Shown: one piece after another, positions 1-7,588 of the stretch
How the letters are laid out: each line of letters opens with the position of its first letter
How positions within the stretch are numbered: the first letter of the stretch is position 1
DNA from: an uncultured bacterium
GTDB taxonomy: Bacteria; Cloacimonadota; Cloacimonadia; Cloacimonadales; Cloacimonadaceae
Assembly (NCBI GenBank): GCA_937924555.1
Contig: CALDSN010000056.1
Coordinates: forward strand, 1-16,901
Length of the DNA stretch: 16,901 bases
Reading direction: 5' to 3'
Program-made: the position numbers and the translations under genes
The notes under the pieces: generated by a model
Database searches by the model: none
Seen by the model: only the letters and a program-made list of their open reading frames with translations
Told to the model about the DNA's origin: nothing

Positions 1-281
1 GTTTTGATGTTATAGTTTCAATCTCATATTTAAACAAGTGGTTGTTCGGGATAACCCAAATTCGATTCTGGATGATTGTTATCAGTTCTTTTAGCCATTG
101 CCTGTGCCGTATCCTTTATGCCCAGAACCAGCATCATCGGAAATTGCAACTGAAATTTCACGATTAGCTCTTGAAATCACTGTTTTGAAATAAACCAAAA
201 ACTTCAATTTCTTGGTATCTGCTCAAAGTGTTTGTATGTAATCTGTTACGACACTTTCTGGTAAGACTGATAAAAGGAACG
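1..281. other. Left-edge region without a convincing gene
   Basis: I see no gene here. One plus-strand frame is open from the window edge to a stop at 165-167 (about 54 codons), but it lacks family features and could equally be chance. The only clear signal is at the right end: an AAAGGA Shine-Dalgarno-like motif (272-277) just before the ATG at 282. If a gene enters from the left edge, it ends by base 167. Confidence 0.4.
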
Positions 282-530
282 ATGACTGCATATATACAGG
301 ACATGAAAGCAAAGAAAGTAGAGACAATACAGCAGACAGTAAGCGAGATCATCCAAACGATCGACAAAGATGGAAAGGATGTACTCGGGTTTACGGTCTA
401 TTTCGGTGATCAGGATTTTATTAACGTCATGCGTTGTTTTTCTGCTGATAACTATGACCAAGTATATGAAGATTTAATAGAAAAACGCAGACATATCTTA
501 ACAAACCCCAAAACAAAGGAGAAAAAATGA
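282..530 (+). CDS. Small unrecognised protein, 82 aa, overlapping the next gene
   Basis: I do not recognise this protein. From the ATG at 282 it is 82 residues, highly charged, with no signal peptide or membrane segment. The N-terminal half looks helical (a run containing KKVETIQQ and IIQTIDKDGK), the middle is more strand-like (VLGFTVYFGD), and the C-terminal tail is lysine-rich. I chose the ATG because AAAGGA lies a few bases upstream; the frame also runs back to a GTG at 228, without a clear ribosome site. Its TGA (528-530) overlaps the ATG (527) of the secreted protein downstream, so the two are probably translationally coupled. It could be a small cytoplasmic partner or regulator of that protein. 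That role is inference only. Confidence 0.5.
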   Translation: MTAYIQDMKAKKVETIQQTVSEIIQTIDKDGKDVLGFTVYFGDQDFINVMRCFSADNYDQVYEDLIEKRRHILTNPKTKEKK

Positions 531-2128
531 AAACAACACTTACATGTCTAATTATGCTATTGTTAGTGGTAAGCCTGGCGGCTGTCACCCACTCAGTGAA
601 CTTTGACAACACCAGTGATTTATCTACGTACTTCAATAATTCATATGTTGATGTTACAAACCCAGCCACCGGAGGTATTAACAATACCGGGGCATTACGA
701 TTCCCTTTACTTAATACGGTAGAATCAAGAACCGTTACCTTCAACGAGGGATATACTATTACCGAGATAGACCAACCCATAATCATTAGCGCATATATTT
801 ACAGTATGCAAAATGGAGGATATACTGGTCTGGGTATTTCATCGAATCCAACAAATACAACCAGCATATATTGTAAGGTAACAGATACTCCTGCGCTGGG
901 ATTGCAGTTTTACAGCAGTCAGGCATCTCTGTATAATAATGACACCGAATACACATATGCTTTTAGTCCGGATATTCCATTATCTTGGTACAAAGTTGTT
1001 CTCACTATTACACCCAGGGTCAACGATGTTTATACTATGAATTATAAGCTATATCGTACTGACTCTTTGGGATCATTTCATACATTAACGAAGGAAGCTA
1101 CCAGGAGTGTCACCAATACTACTTTAGGTAACGTGAATGGTAAAGTATATCCATATTTAGCAATAAGTTTTCACCGTGTTCCTTACATGGATAATTTCCG
1201 TTTTGAAGCTCCTGATGCTCCTCTAACCCCTTCGATCGTGCCAACCGTAATAAGTGATCCAATCGTCGCGGCAGTATTGGCCGATTTGGAAGTTGCCTAT
1301 TCAAACCCAATAAATGGAATATTTGCATGTTCATACTCCGGAACAAGCGATTTGGATGTCCCAATTCTGGGAAATCAGCGTGCCTTTGCATATTATAACG
1401 ATGGTATTACCATAGACTGGCATGAAGGCGTTTATGATCTTAACCCAGGTTTTGCGAAATGGTTGAACGTTCCCTTTGGAGCAAAAGGTTCAATCCCAGT
1501 TGTTGTTATAGATCCAGTTGTTACGCTTTCGGTAACCCTTAGCAGCTTCACAGCAGTACCGGCAGCTTCCAGCTTTGTAGCACTTACATGGGTTACTGAG
1601 TCTGAATCCAACATGATAGGTTATCGCGTATATCGTGGTGTATCAAATGATGCCTCCAGTGCGACATTAATCACTCCCGTTATAATAGATGCCACTAATA
1701 CTTCTACCCAGATTACTTACAGACATGAAGATCGTGAAGTAGCTTTAAATACAACATATTATTATTGGTTAGAAAGTGTAGATATGACATCTACAAAATT
1801 GCACGGACCTGTAACGGCATCAGTAATTGGTAACACAATTCCAGAACTTCCTATCACTTCAGTAATGAGCAATGTATATCCCAATCCTTTCAGAATGGGT
1901 AACAATGCCAGTATTGATGTAGCCTTGAAAGCAGGCGAAACCGGAACTGTTACTGTTTACAACATTATTGGTCAAACTGTTAAGTCTTTCCCCGTTGCAG
2001 CAGGAACTCAGAAACTCACTTGGAATGGTTGCGACAGCAAAGGCAACTTCTGTGGTAGTGGCCTCTATTTCTACCATCTCAGCACACCCTCAATGAACCA
2101 AACCAAGAAGATGATGATAATTAAGTAA
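527..2128 (+). CDS. Secreted protein: lectin-like domain, Fn3-like domain, C-terminal Por/FlgD-like sorting domain
   Basis: This is a 533-residue exported protein. Residues 1 to about 23 form a Sec signal peptide (short basic start, leucine/valine core, Ala/Ser cleavage region). Residues 25-230 resemble a LamG/concanavalin-type jelly roll, with a FDNTSDLSTYF opening and a closing DNFRFE strand. Residues about 330-430 resemble a fibronectin type III domain (LTWVTESES, GYRVYRG, YYYWLESVD), a version common in FCB-group secreted proteins. Residues about 445-533 form a C-terminal sorting-type domain: YPNPF opening, VTVYNIIGQTVKSF core, GSGLYFYHL, and a basic end. In Bacteroidetes this domain class directs type IX secretion; whether this organism uses that machinery cannot be seen here. 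Ribosome site AAAGGAG is at 515-521. A glycan-binding or adhesion role is likely but not shown. Confidence 0.85.
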   Translation: MKTTLTCLIMLLLVVSLAAVTHSVNFDNTSDLSTYFNNSYVDVTNPATGGINNTGALRFPLLNTVESRTVTFNEGYTITEIDQPIIISAYIYSMQNGGYTGLGISSNPTNTTSIYCKVTDTPALGLQFYSSQASLYNNDTEYTYAFSPDIPLSWYKVVLTITPRVNDVYTMNYKLYRTDSLGSFHTLTKEATRSVTNTTLGNVNGKVYPYLAISFHRVPYMDNFRFEAPDAPLTPSIVPTVISDPIVAAVLADLEVAYSNPINGIFACSYSGTSDLDVPILGNQRAFAYYNDGITIDWHEGVYDLNPGFAKWLNVPFGAKGSIPVVVIDPVVTLSVTLSSFTAVPAASSFVALTWVTESESNMIGYRVYRGVSNDASSATLITPVIIDATNTSTQITYRHEDREVALNTTYYYWLESVDMTSTKLHGPVTASVIGNTIPELPITSVMSNVYPNPFRMGNNASIDVALKAGETGTVTVYNIIGQTVKSFPVAAGTQKLTWNGCDSKGNFCGSGLYFYHLSTPSMNQTKKMMIIK

Positions 2129-2164
2129 TGCAATAGTCTGCTGGTGCAGGCGATGCAATAATCT

Positions 2165-2200
2165 AGCCCTCTTTCGTTGGTGGACGGGGGCTTTTCGTTT
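2165..2200 (+). terminator. Probable terminator after the secreted-protein gene
   Basis: AGCCCTC (2165-2171) pairs with GGGGGCT (2186-2192) as seven base pairs including one G-U. The 14-base loop is followed by a T-rich run (TTTCGTTT). It lies 37 bases past the stop codon at 2128. The long loop makes it moderate rather than strong. Confidence 0.55.
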
Positions 2201-2260
2201 AGTGCGTATATATATGGGCAGACCTAATTGTGTCAGCCCTTATATATGTTGATGTTCAAA

Positions 2261-2284
2261 AGGGCGAATCCACAGATTCGCCCT
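2261..2284 (-). terminator. Perfect 10-bp hairpin, probable terminator of the sigma-54 activator gene
   Basis: AGGGCGAATC (2261-2270) and GATTCGCCCT (2275-2284) are exact inverted repeats around a CACA loop. Read on the minus strand, the stem is followed by a short T run (CCCTTTTG), so it terminates the minus-strand gene ending at 2323. On the plus strand no T run follows, so it is mainly a minus-strand terminator, although it could also block read-through from the left. Confidence 0.7.
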
Positions 2285-2322
2285 AATACGTTTGGGGAAA
2301 GAGTTATAAGGATATGATACGG

Positions 2323-4563
2323 TTAACCGTTCTTTCTGGTATGTTGTTGCAGTTTGTATTTCACTATCCTCCGGCAAAGAGTTGATTCCGAAATGTTCAG
2401 GATTAGGGCAGCTTCTTTTTGCTTCCCCTTTGCTTTTATTAGAGCCTTCACAATGGCATCTTCTTCGTCGTAATCTTGTTGCCGATTCAGGTTATCAGAA
2501 GCAAAGCTGAAGGGATTTATCTCACACAAAAGCTGGGCATCCCATTGGTTTTTTTTGCTTAGAATATACATCCGCTCCACTATATTCTTCAGCTCTCGCA
2601 CATTTCCCGGAAAATCGTAAGAGTATAGCATATCCAAAAGCGATCTATCGATATAGGGAATACCTTTATTTAGTTCTGTGGCAAATTTCTTAAGATAATA
2701 TGCCCAAATCGGTTCAATGTCTTCCTGCCGTTCTCTAAGTGGGGGTATTATTATCTCGATAGTATTCAGGCGATGAAACAGATCCAGCCGGAACTGACTA
2801 TCCGAAAGCTGTGAACGAATATCCTGGCTGGTGGCAGAAATCACTCTGCTGTTAAAAGGGGTCTCCTTGCTGCTTCCAACAGCAGTAACCTTTCTGGTCT
2901 CCAGAGCGCGGAGGAGTTTGCTTTGAACGGCAAACGGCATATCTGTAATCTCGTCCAAGAAGATCGTTCCTTTGTCAGCTTGAAGAAAGAATCCCTTGGT
3001 ATGAGATTCTGCCACGGTAAAAGCACCTTTAGTATGACCAAAAAGCTCACTTTCCACTAACGATGAGGTGAGAGCTCCAACGTTTACAGGCACAAAAGCT
3101 TGATCTCTGCGCAAGCTATTTTTGTGAATCAACTGAGCTATAATCTCTTTTCCGGTGCCCGATTCACCTAAGATAAGGACGCTGGTATTTTGATGCTTGG
3201 CAGCTAACATAGCGGAATTTATTACTTGATGATATGCTTTGCTGCAGCCAACGAAGCCATGAGCTGAATCGCTCTTTTCGCTCTTCAAACCGAAAGTATG
3301 GATATCTTCTGCCGGAGTATTTGAGACTTTGATGCTGGTTATGTCCTTCTCAACTTCCTTTCTTTGAATACTGGAAATGTACTCATTGATAATCTCATCT
3401 CGTTTGCGTTCAGCTTGATAGCTCTTTTTATATTCCTTCATGCGGAAATAGATTTTGGACATAGATCTATAAACCCACATCAGTTGGTGCAAATCTTTGG
3501 TTTTGGTGTAGTACTTCACAGCCCTTTTTATTATTACGAGGGCTTCTTCATATTTTCCCATTTCTTCCAAGAGATTAGTTTTATTCACTTCTATCTGAAC
3601 GAGATCGCTTTCACTATTACTGTTACTGGCTATATCAATAGCTTTATCCACGTATTCGAGGGATGTTTCGTATTTTTTTAACTTCCAGAAACACAAAGAA
3701 TAGTTATTATAGAGATCGATGAGCAGCATAGGGGGTTTGTTAGGGACATTCTCCAGGAGTTTCATGCATTTATCATAGTATTCAATTGCTTCCAGATATC
3801 TTGCCTCTTCAATCCTTATATTGCCGAGATTGGAAGTAAACAGAAATACCTTATGTCGGATTCCCATATTTTGTGCCAGTGATAAGCCTTGTTTCAGTAT
3901 TTTCTCCGCTCTGATGTAATCTCTTACTCTACTTAGAGCAGATCCCAAATTGTTCAATATATTTAGCTGAGAAAAGTCCAAAGCCAGGGGTTGCGCTTGC
4001 TCCAAAGCCTGAGTAAAGTATCTAATTGCAATTTCCCAATCTGAAAGCTTCACATATAGTAACGCCAAAGATTGCAATGCACTTACAGTAGTATATGATG
4101 GCGGAACTCTATTGATCAAATCAACAATCCTGCCCTCTTGCTTTAGAGCCAGGTCAATTAGAGAATTGTAGCTCAGATAATACATATATGCGCAATGAGC
4201 AGGTATCATCAATGTGTAGTCACCGGATTCCATCGCATACTCTAATGCCATATTCAGCAAGGGTTTAATCTGCTCTTCAGCCTCAGTACCATAATAGGTA
4301 ACTGCTTGCAGTATGTGACATTTTACCAGTATGTAAAAGTCTTCTTCATTTATTGATGCCCTGATGCACTCCAATGCAATCTCTTCGGCTTCTTGATTGT
4401 TATACATTGCAGCCAGGGCTTTCCCTTTGAAGTATTGTATCCGATTCCAGTCTCTGGTACTAAAGTCCTGAGAAGTGTAAATGCTCATTTGCTGGAGAGC
4501 TTCCGGAGGGTTAAATTCAGCCAGCACATCCCAATTATCCATCATCTTGGCTGTCAGGTCCAT
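2323..4563 (-). CDS. Sigma-54-dependent transcriptional activator with N-terminal TPR sensor region and Fis-type HTH
   Basis: This is a bacterial enhancer-binding protein that would use ATP to open sigma-54 RNA polymerase promoters. Residues are numbered from an upstream TTG at 4614. Residues about 60-410 are helical TPR-like repeats (for example 190-205, 265-285, 350-370) replacing the usual receiver domain. The AAA+ domain has Walker A GESGTGKE (483-490), the sigma-54 contact loop written GAFTVA (530-535) instead of GAFTGA, Walker B IFLDE (551-555), FRLDLFHRLN (608-617) with the arginine finger region, and PPLRER (624-629). A Fis-type helix-turn-helix occupies about 719-755. I prefer the ATG at 4563 (residue 18), preceded by a strong AAAGGAAGG; the TTG at 4614 has only AAAAGG at short spacing. 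TPR-fused activators probably sense a protein or ligand. The targets are unknown. Confidence 0.92.
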   Translation of the reverse strand: MDLTAKMMDNWDVLAEFNPPEALQQMSIYTSQDFSTRDWNRIQYFKGKALAAMYNNQEAEEIALECIRASINEEDFYILVKCHILQAVTYYGTEAEEQIKPLLNMALEYAMESGDYTLMIPAHCAYMYYLSYNSLIDLALKQEGRIVDLINRVPPSYTTVSALQSLALLYVKLSDWEIAIRYFTQALEQAQPLALDFSQLNILNNLGSALSRVRDYIRAEKILKQGLSLAQNMGIRHKVFLFTSNLGNIRIEEARYLEAIEYYDKCMKLLENVPNKPPMLLIDLYNNYSLCFWKLKKYETSLEYVDKAIDIASNSNSESDLVQIEVNKTNLLEEMGKYEEALVIIKRAVKYYTKTKDLHQLMWVYRSMSKIYFRMKEYKKSYQAERKRDEIINEYISSIQRKEVEKDITSIKVSNTPAEDIHTFGLKSEKSDSAHGFVGCSKAYHQVINSAMLAAKHQNTSVLILGESGTGKEIIAQLIHKNSLRRDQAFVPVNVGALTSSLVESELFGHTKGAFTVAESHTKGFFLQADKGTIFLDEITDMPFAVQSKLLRALETRKVTAVGSSKETPFNSRVISATSQDIRSQLSDSQFRLDLFHRLNTIEIIIPPLRERQEDIEPIWAYYLKKFATELNKGIPYIDRSLLDMLYSYDFPGNVRELKNIVERMYILSKKNQWDAQLLCEINPFSFASDNLNRQQDYDEEDAIVKALIKAKGKQKEAALILNISESTLCRRIVKYKLQQHTRKNG

Positions 4564-4614
4564 CAAATTATTCCTTCCTTTGGTATTAGATAAACACTCT
4601 GTCAATTTTTCCAA

Positions 4615-4884
4615 TATGCCTTTTGCACAGAGCTACCATACTAGTCTGTGATTTAGTGACAAACTGTCAAGATGTTTGTGGGATTATTGGAACTTTTACC
4701 CTGCCGTAGGCTTCTGGGAACGCTTCCCCACAAAGCAACTAATGCTCTTTATTAAGATGAGTACACCAGAAAAGTAAAACCATTATACAAGCATACAAAT
4801 CCCATCTAATATCCAGTCACTTATTGGAGGAACAAAGTCCTGTAGGTTAGAGCTGGCATAATAGTGTTACTTAGGGATAGCCCC
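4615..4884. other. Intergenic region upstream of the sigma-54 activator gene
   Basis: No gene is visible. It should hold the promoter of the minus-strand activator. Candidates on the minus strand are a perfect TTGACA (4665-4670) without a good partner at 17 bases, and a TATAAT (4782-4787) without a good -35. A short exact palindrome, GGGAA-CGC-TTCCC (4716-4728), could be an operator. None of these is decisive. Confidence 0.35.
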
Positions 4885-5724
4885 TTACATATTCCTGCCA
4901 ATCCTTAGACCCGTGTGACGGTTGTACCTTAAATAGGGTTCGTAATAATCCCGGTTGGCAACCCGGCATTCTTTATCTTTATAGTTCCAGGCACCTCCCC
5001 GCAACACACGATAATAACCAACTTCGGCACCTTTGGGGTGTTCGGCAGGACTCTTGCTGTAATAGCTGGGGTCCAGCCAGTCCCAGCACCATTCTCTCAC
5101 ATTGCCGGTCATGTCATATATACCCAGTTCATTAGGCTGCTTCTGCCCCACCTGATGAGTTTCACCACCGGAATTGACTTTATACCAAGCAACATCATCC
5201 AAGATATTGCTGCCGGAATAAACGTAATTATGGCTTTGTTTTCCGCCCTTGGCTGCATATTCCCACTCTGCCTCAGTAAGCAATCGGTAGCCATTGGCAG
5301 ACCAGTCGCAGGTAGTGAAGCTCTTATCAATGTTATAACAAGGCGTGAGACCAACCTTTAGGCTTAGCTTGTTGCAAAATTCGAAACATTCGTATGAGGA
5401 TATCCCCTCCACAGGTAAATCATCTCCCACCCCATGGGAGTGGTTATAATCCATCACTGCATTCCAAAGCTTCTGTGTAACTTCATACTTGCCGATATAA
5501 AAAGACGGCAGCGTCACCGCGTGGGTGGGGATTTCATCATTTTCGCCTTTTCCGGCAGTATTCCCCATGCTGAAAGTGCCACCTTCCACCAATATCATTT
5601 CTTGGGAGATTGTTTGTGGTTCGGTAACCTGTGTGGGGGTGTTACCGGAATCATCAGCAAAGAGGGGGCAAAGAAATAATGCGCTCGTGAGCACGAAAAC
5701 AACAAGAAACAAGGTTCTATGCAT
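4885..5724 (-). CDS. Secreted SUMF1/formylglycine-generating-enzyme-fold protein, one catalytic Cys missing
   Basis: This is a 279-residue exported protein. Residues 1-23 are a signal peptide (hydrophobic core, LFA before DDSG), so it acts outside the cytoplasm. From about residue 42 it is a SUMF1/FGE-type domain: MILVEGGTFSMG (43-54), YEVTQKLWNAVM, RLLTEAEWEYAAKGG, GIYDMTGNVREWCWDW (201-216), and the C-terminal VLRGGAWNYKDKEC and GLRIGRNM. In true formylglycine-generating enzymes two cysteines follow the GG(S/A)W motif. Here the first position is Tyr248 and only the second, Cys253, remains, so sulfatase maturation is unlikely by family knowledge. It is more likely a non-catalytic or differently acting surface member. 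No sulfatase gene is nearby. The start is set by AAGGAG six bases upstream of the ATG. Confidence 0.88.
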   Translation of the reverse strand: MHRTLFLVVFVLTSALFLCPLFADDSGNTPTQVTEPQTISQEMILVEGGTFSMGNTAGKGENDEIPTHAVTLPSFYIGKYEVTQKLWNAVMDYNHSHGVGDDLPVEGISSYECFEFCNKLSLKVGLTPCYNIDKSFTTCDWSANGYRLLTEAEWEYAAKGGKQSHNYVYSGSNILDDVAWYKVNSGGETHQVGQKQPNELGIYDMTGNVREWCWDWLDPSYYSKSPAEHPKGAEVGYYRVLRGGAWNYKDKECRVANRDYYEPYLRYNRHTGLRIGRNM

Positions 5725-5743
5725 AGGGAACTCCTTACATCAA

Positions 5744-5777
5744 CTTTATAGGTACACACTTGGTGCACTGTTGTGTA
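5744..5777 (-). promoter_or_regulatory. Possible promoter/operator of the SUMF1-fold gene
   Basis: On the minus strand a TATAAA (5744-5749) lies about 20 bases upstream of the ATG at 5724. Just upstream is an imperfectly centred inverted repeat, TACACA (5753-5758) and TGTGTA (5772-5777), enclosing GTGCAC (5764-5769). The dyad sits between likely -10 and -35 positions, as an operator would. There is no recognisable -35, so this is weak. Confidence 0.22.
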
Positions 5778-5854
5778 ACTGAGATACTATCATGAGCAAT
5801 ACCACAGGGTCGGCGACAAAACATTTGTGTTTCACTTCGCATATTATCAACGAA

Positions 5855-6640
5855 TCAGAATATGGTTAACTGCGCATCATGAGGCGGGTAATACAATCCA
5901 ACTATCGTAAATGGATTGTTCATTCGTCTCTGGTGATGTTCGAGGGTAGTACCAAGAATGAAGTATAGGTCTTTACTATTTGCAATAGTATGAAGCTTCT
6001 CAATCACTTTGTTGCATGCTTGTTGCTCATCGGTGCTATTCTTCATGCAGTTCCAATATAGAGCGCCAATTTCCCAATCCAATATCTGCATATCATGTCT
6101 TGTGCCCTGCCCATCAAGAAACTCATATTTGAACTTATAGGGTAGCTTACGCACTGGTTTGTGCTCTCCATCAAAAATACTCATCTGACTAAAATAGTCT
6201 GCTTGCCCTTTATCCCAGTCTTTTCCATCTGCTTCATAGTGTGCTTTGATGATTTCCCCGGGTTTATATGTTGCCAAAGATATGTTACTTGGTTCCGAGG
6301 CATCTGCTAAAAGTGACTTGATAGAGTCATACACTTGATTGAGCATATATTCATTTCTGATGTCCCAACTTTTTATAAAATCACCCTTTACAATCTTTTC
6401 GTTAAAATCTCCAAGGTGGTAGCTTTCAGGCCGGAAATCCCTACCAGTTGTCTTAATTAAATCCACCTCAATCCATTGAAACTTTCTATATTGCTGTTCA
6501 ATAGGCATTGCCCGGAAGTTGATCGGGTATATCCTTATCCAGTTCTTGTCTTCATCAATGCCCGCTGTACACACAGTCTCCTGATAGCTCTTTGACGGAT
6601 TTGGATAAGTCTTTACCGTGATAAGAACCCGTTTCTTCAT
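5855..6640 (-). CDS. Unrecognised 261-aa protein, third gene of the OLD/DUF488 cassette
   Basis: I cannot name this family. It has no signal peptide or membrane segment. Two regions look conserved by their motif-like character. The N-terminal one holds VLITVKTYPNPS (5-16), ETVCTAG (21-27), NWIRIYPINFR (33-43) and RPESYHLG (70-77). The C-terminal one holds LDWEIGALYWNC, KDLYFILGT (223-231) and PFTIVGLYYPP (243-253). The middle (about 85-185) is more variable in feel. Its ATG (6638-6640) overlaps the TGA of the DUF488 gene by four bases (ATGA), and its own ribosome site is weak, so translation is probably coupled and the two products are probably needed together. A nucleic-acid-related role is a guess from the neighbours, not from a recognised domain. 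Confidence 0.8.
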   Translation of the reverse strand: MKKRVLITVKTYPNPSKSYQETVCTAGIDEDKNWIRIYPINFRAMPIEQQYRKFQWIEVDLIKTTGRDFRPESYHLGDFNEKIVKGDFIKSWDIRNEYMLNQVYDSIKSLLADASEPSNISLATYKPGEIIKAHYEADGKDWDKGQADYFSQMSIFDGEHKPVRKLPYKFKYEFLDGQGTRHDMQILDWEIGALYWNCMKNSTDEQQACNKVIEKLHTIANSKDLYFILGTTLEHHQRRMNNPFTIVGLYYPPHDAQLTIF

Positions 6641-7506
6641 AAATGCTCTACCCCAAGTTTGATACCGAACTTTAAAACCAATTCATCAACTAACACATGC
6701 CTGTGACATTGGCTTGGCAACCTCTCAAAACATGTGAAGGCAACTCGCTTCCCCGAAAGTACATCATTATATAGGCTTATCAACTCATCAGCCTTATCTT
6801 CACGCAGTTCTTTGCGATAATCTTTAAACAGCATAGCCTTGTTATAAAAGCCCTTTCTCTTTTCTGAGGCAATGCCGATTGCAGGATGGTGTTTATACTC
6901 TATACCGACTAGGTTACAATAACCGGCAAGCCGTTTACTGCTGAATTCCGGTTTCATACTAATCCCATTTGCCCGGACATCAATTAGCATCCTTACCCCA
7001 TTTTGGATTAGGATATTTAGATATTCATCTATGCTTCTACCTTCATAGCCAATGGTGAATAAGTGGGGAACTTCTGTATCAGGTACCATGCTTTGCACAT
7101 GTTGCATTTCTTCTGCGGATAAAAGCTCTTCGGCTTTCTCACTATTAATGGCATAATAGGGATATGCTCGGTAGAGATACGCCATAAGTCCGGTGGCACT
7201 ATAACCTTGGAAACGCTTTAGCGTAACGTTAATAACATCGCATCTGGCTTTGTCAGCAATAGCATGCTCTGCTACGCTGCAAGTATAATGATCATCCGAA
7301 TGATCAAGATAGCCATTGGCAGATAGGTAATCCAAGTCCTTCTGTAAAATTAGTGAATATGGACCAAACTTATAGGGAAAGAAGCCATAAGTAGGCTTAT
7401 CGCAATTCATACACGACAAAAACTCCAGCTTTTGTAGCTGGGTTTTACCCGCTGATCCCAGACGGGAGATTATGTAAAGTAGTTCTTTTTGGCGCGTGTA
7501 TAACAT
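6637..7506 (-). CDS. YwgA-like N-terminal domain fused to DUF488
   Basis: This is a 289-residue cytoplasmic protein in two parts. Residues 1 to about 85 resemble YwgA-like or Panacea/SocA-type small domains: KTQLQKLEFL (21-30), then YGFFPYKFGPYS (40-51) and a helix ending in LSANGYL. Residues about 148-289 are a DUF488 domain: FTIGYEGRSIDEYL (150-163), LIDVRAN (174-180), the HHPAIGI strand, and the family hallmark CFERLPSQCHR (259-269) with paired cysteines, His and Arg. The biochemical activity of DUF488 is not established to my knowledge. The start is supported by AAGAAGG seven bases upstream. It lies 82 bases downstream of the OLD nuclease gene and overlaps the next gene by ATGA, so it is the centre of a three-gene unit. 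Confidence 0.85.
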   Translation of the reverse strand: MLYTRQKELLYIISRLGSAGKTQLQKLEFLSCMNCDKPTYGFFPYKFGPYSLILQKDLDYLSANGYLDHSDDHYTCSVAEHAIADKARCDVINVTLKRFQGYSATGLMAYLYRAYPYYAINSEKAEELLSAEEMQHVQSMVPDTEVPHLFTIGYEGRSIDEYLNILIQNGVRMLIDVRANGISMKPEFSSKRLAGYCNLVGIEYKHHPAIGIASEKRKGFYNKAMLFKDYRKELREDKADELISLYNDVLSGKRVAFTCFERLPSQCHRHVLVDELVLKFGIKLGVEHL

Positions 7507-7548
7507 CGTAAAACCTTCTTGAGACAGTAAGCTTGGTGGTGGCTAATA

Positions 7549-7554
7549 TGTCAA
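7549..7554 (-). promoter_or_regulatory. TTGACA hexamer upstream of the DUF488-fusion gene
   Basis: A perfect -35-like TTGACA lies on the minus strand in the 82-base gap between the OLD gene and the DUF488-fusion gene, 43 bases before the ATG at 7506. No good TATAAT follows at 17 bases. It suggests an internal promoter for the last two genes, but weakly. Confidence 0.22.
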
Positions 7555-7588
7555 GAAATCAAAGTGGACTCCACAAATTGATTATCAA

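Noticed and set aside
62..200. A minus-strand frame reading ...ISVAISDDAGSGHKGYGTGNG, vaguely like a GHKL ATPase N/G1 box
   Set aside because: It is closed by stops on both sides within about 45 codons, has no start or ribosome site, and the resemblance is short and glycine-driven. It is at most a decayed fragment, and I cannot support it.
5819..5832. AAACA-TTTG-TGTTT hairpin after the OLD/DUF488 cassette as a terminator
   Set aside because: Five AT-rich base pairs and no proper T run on the minus strand; too weak to call.
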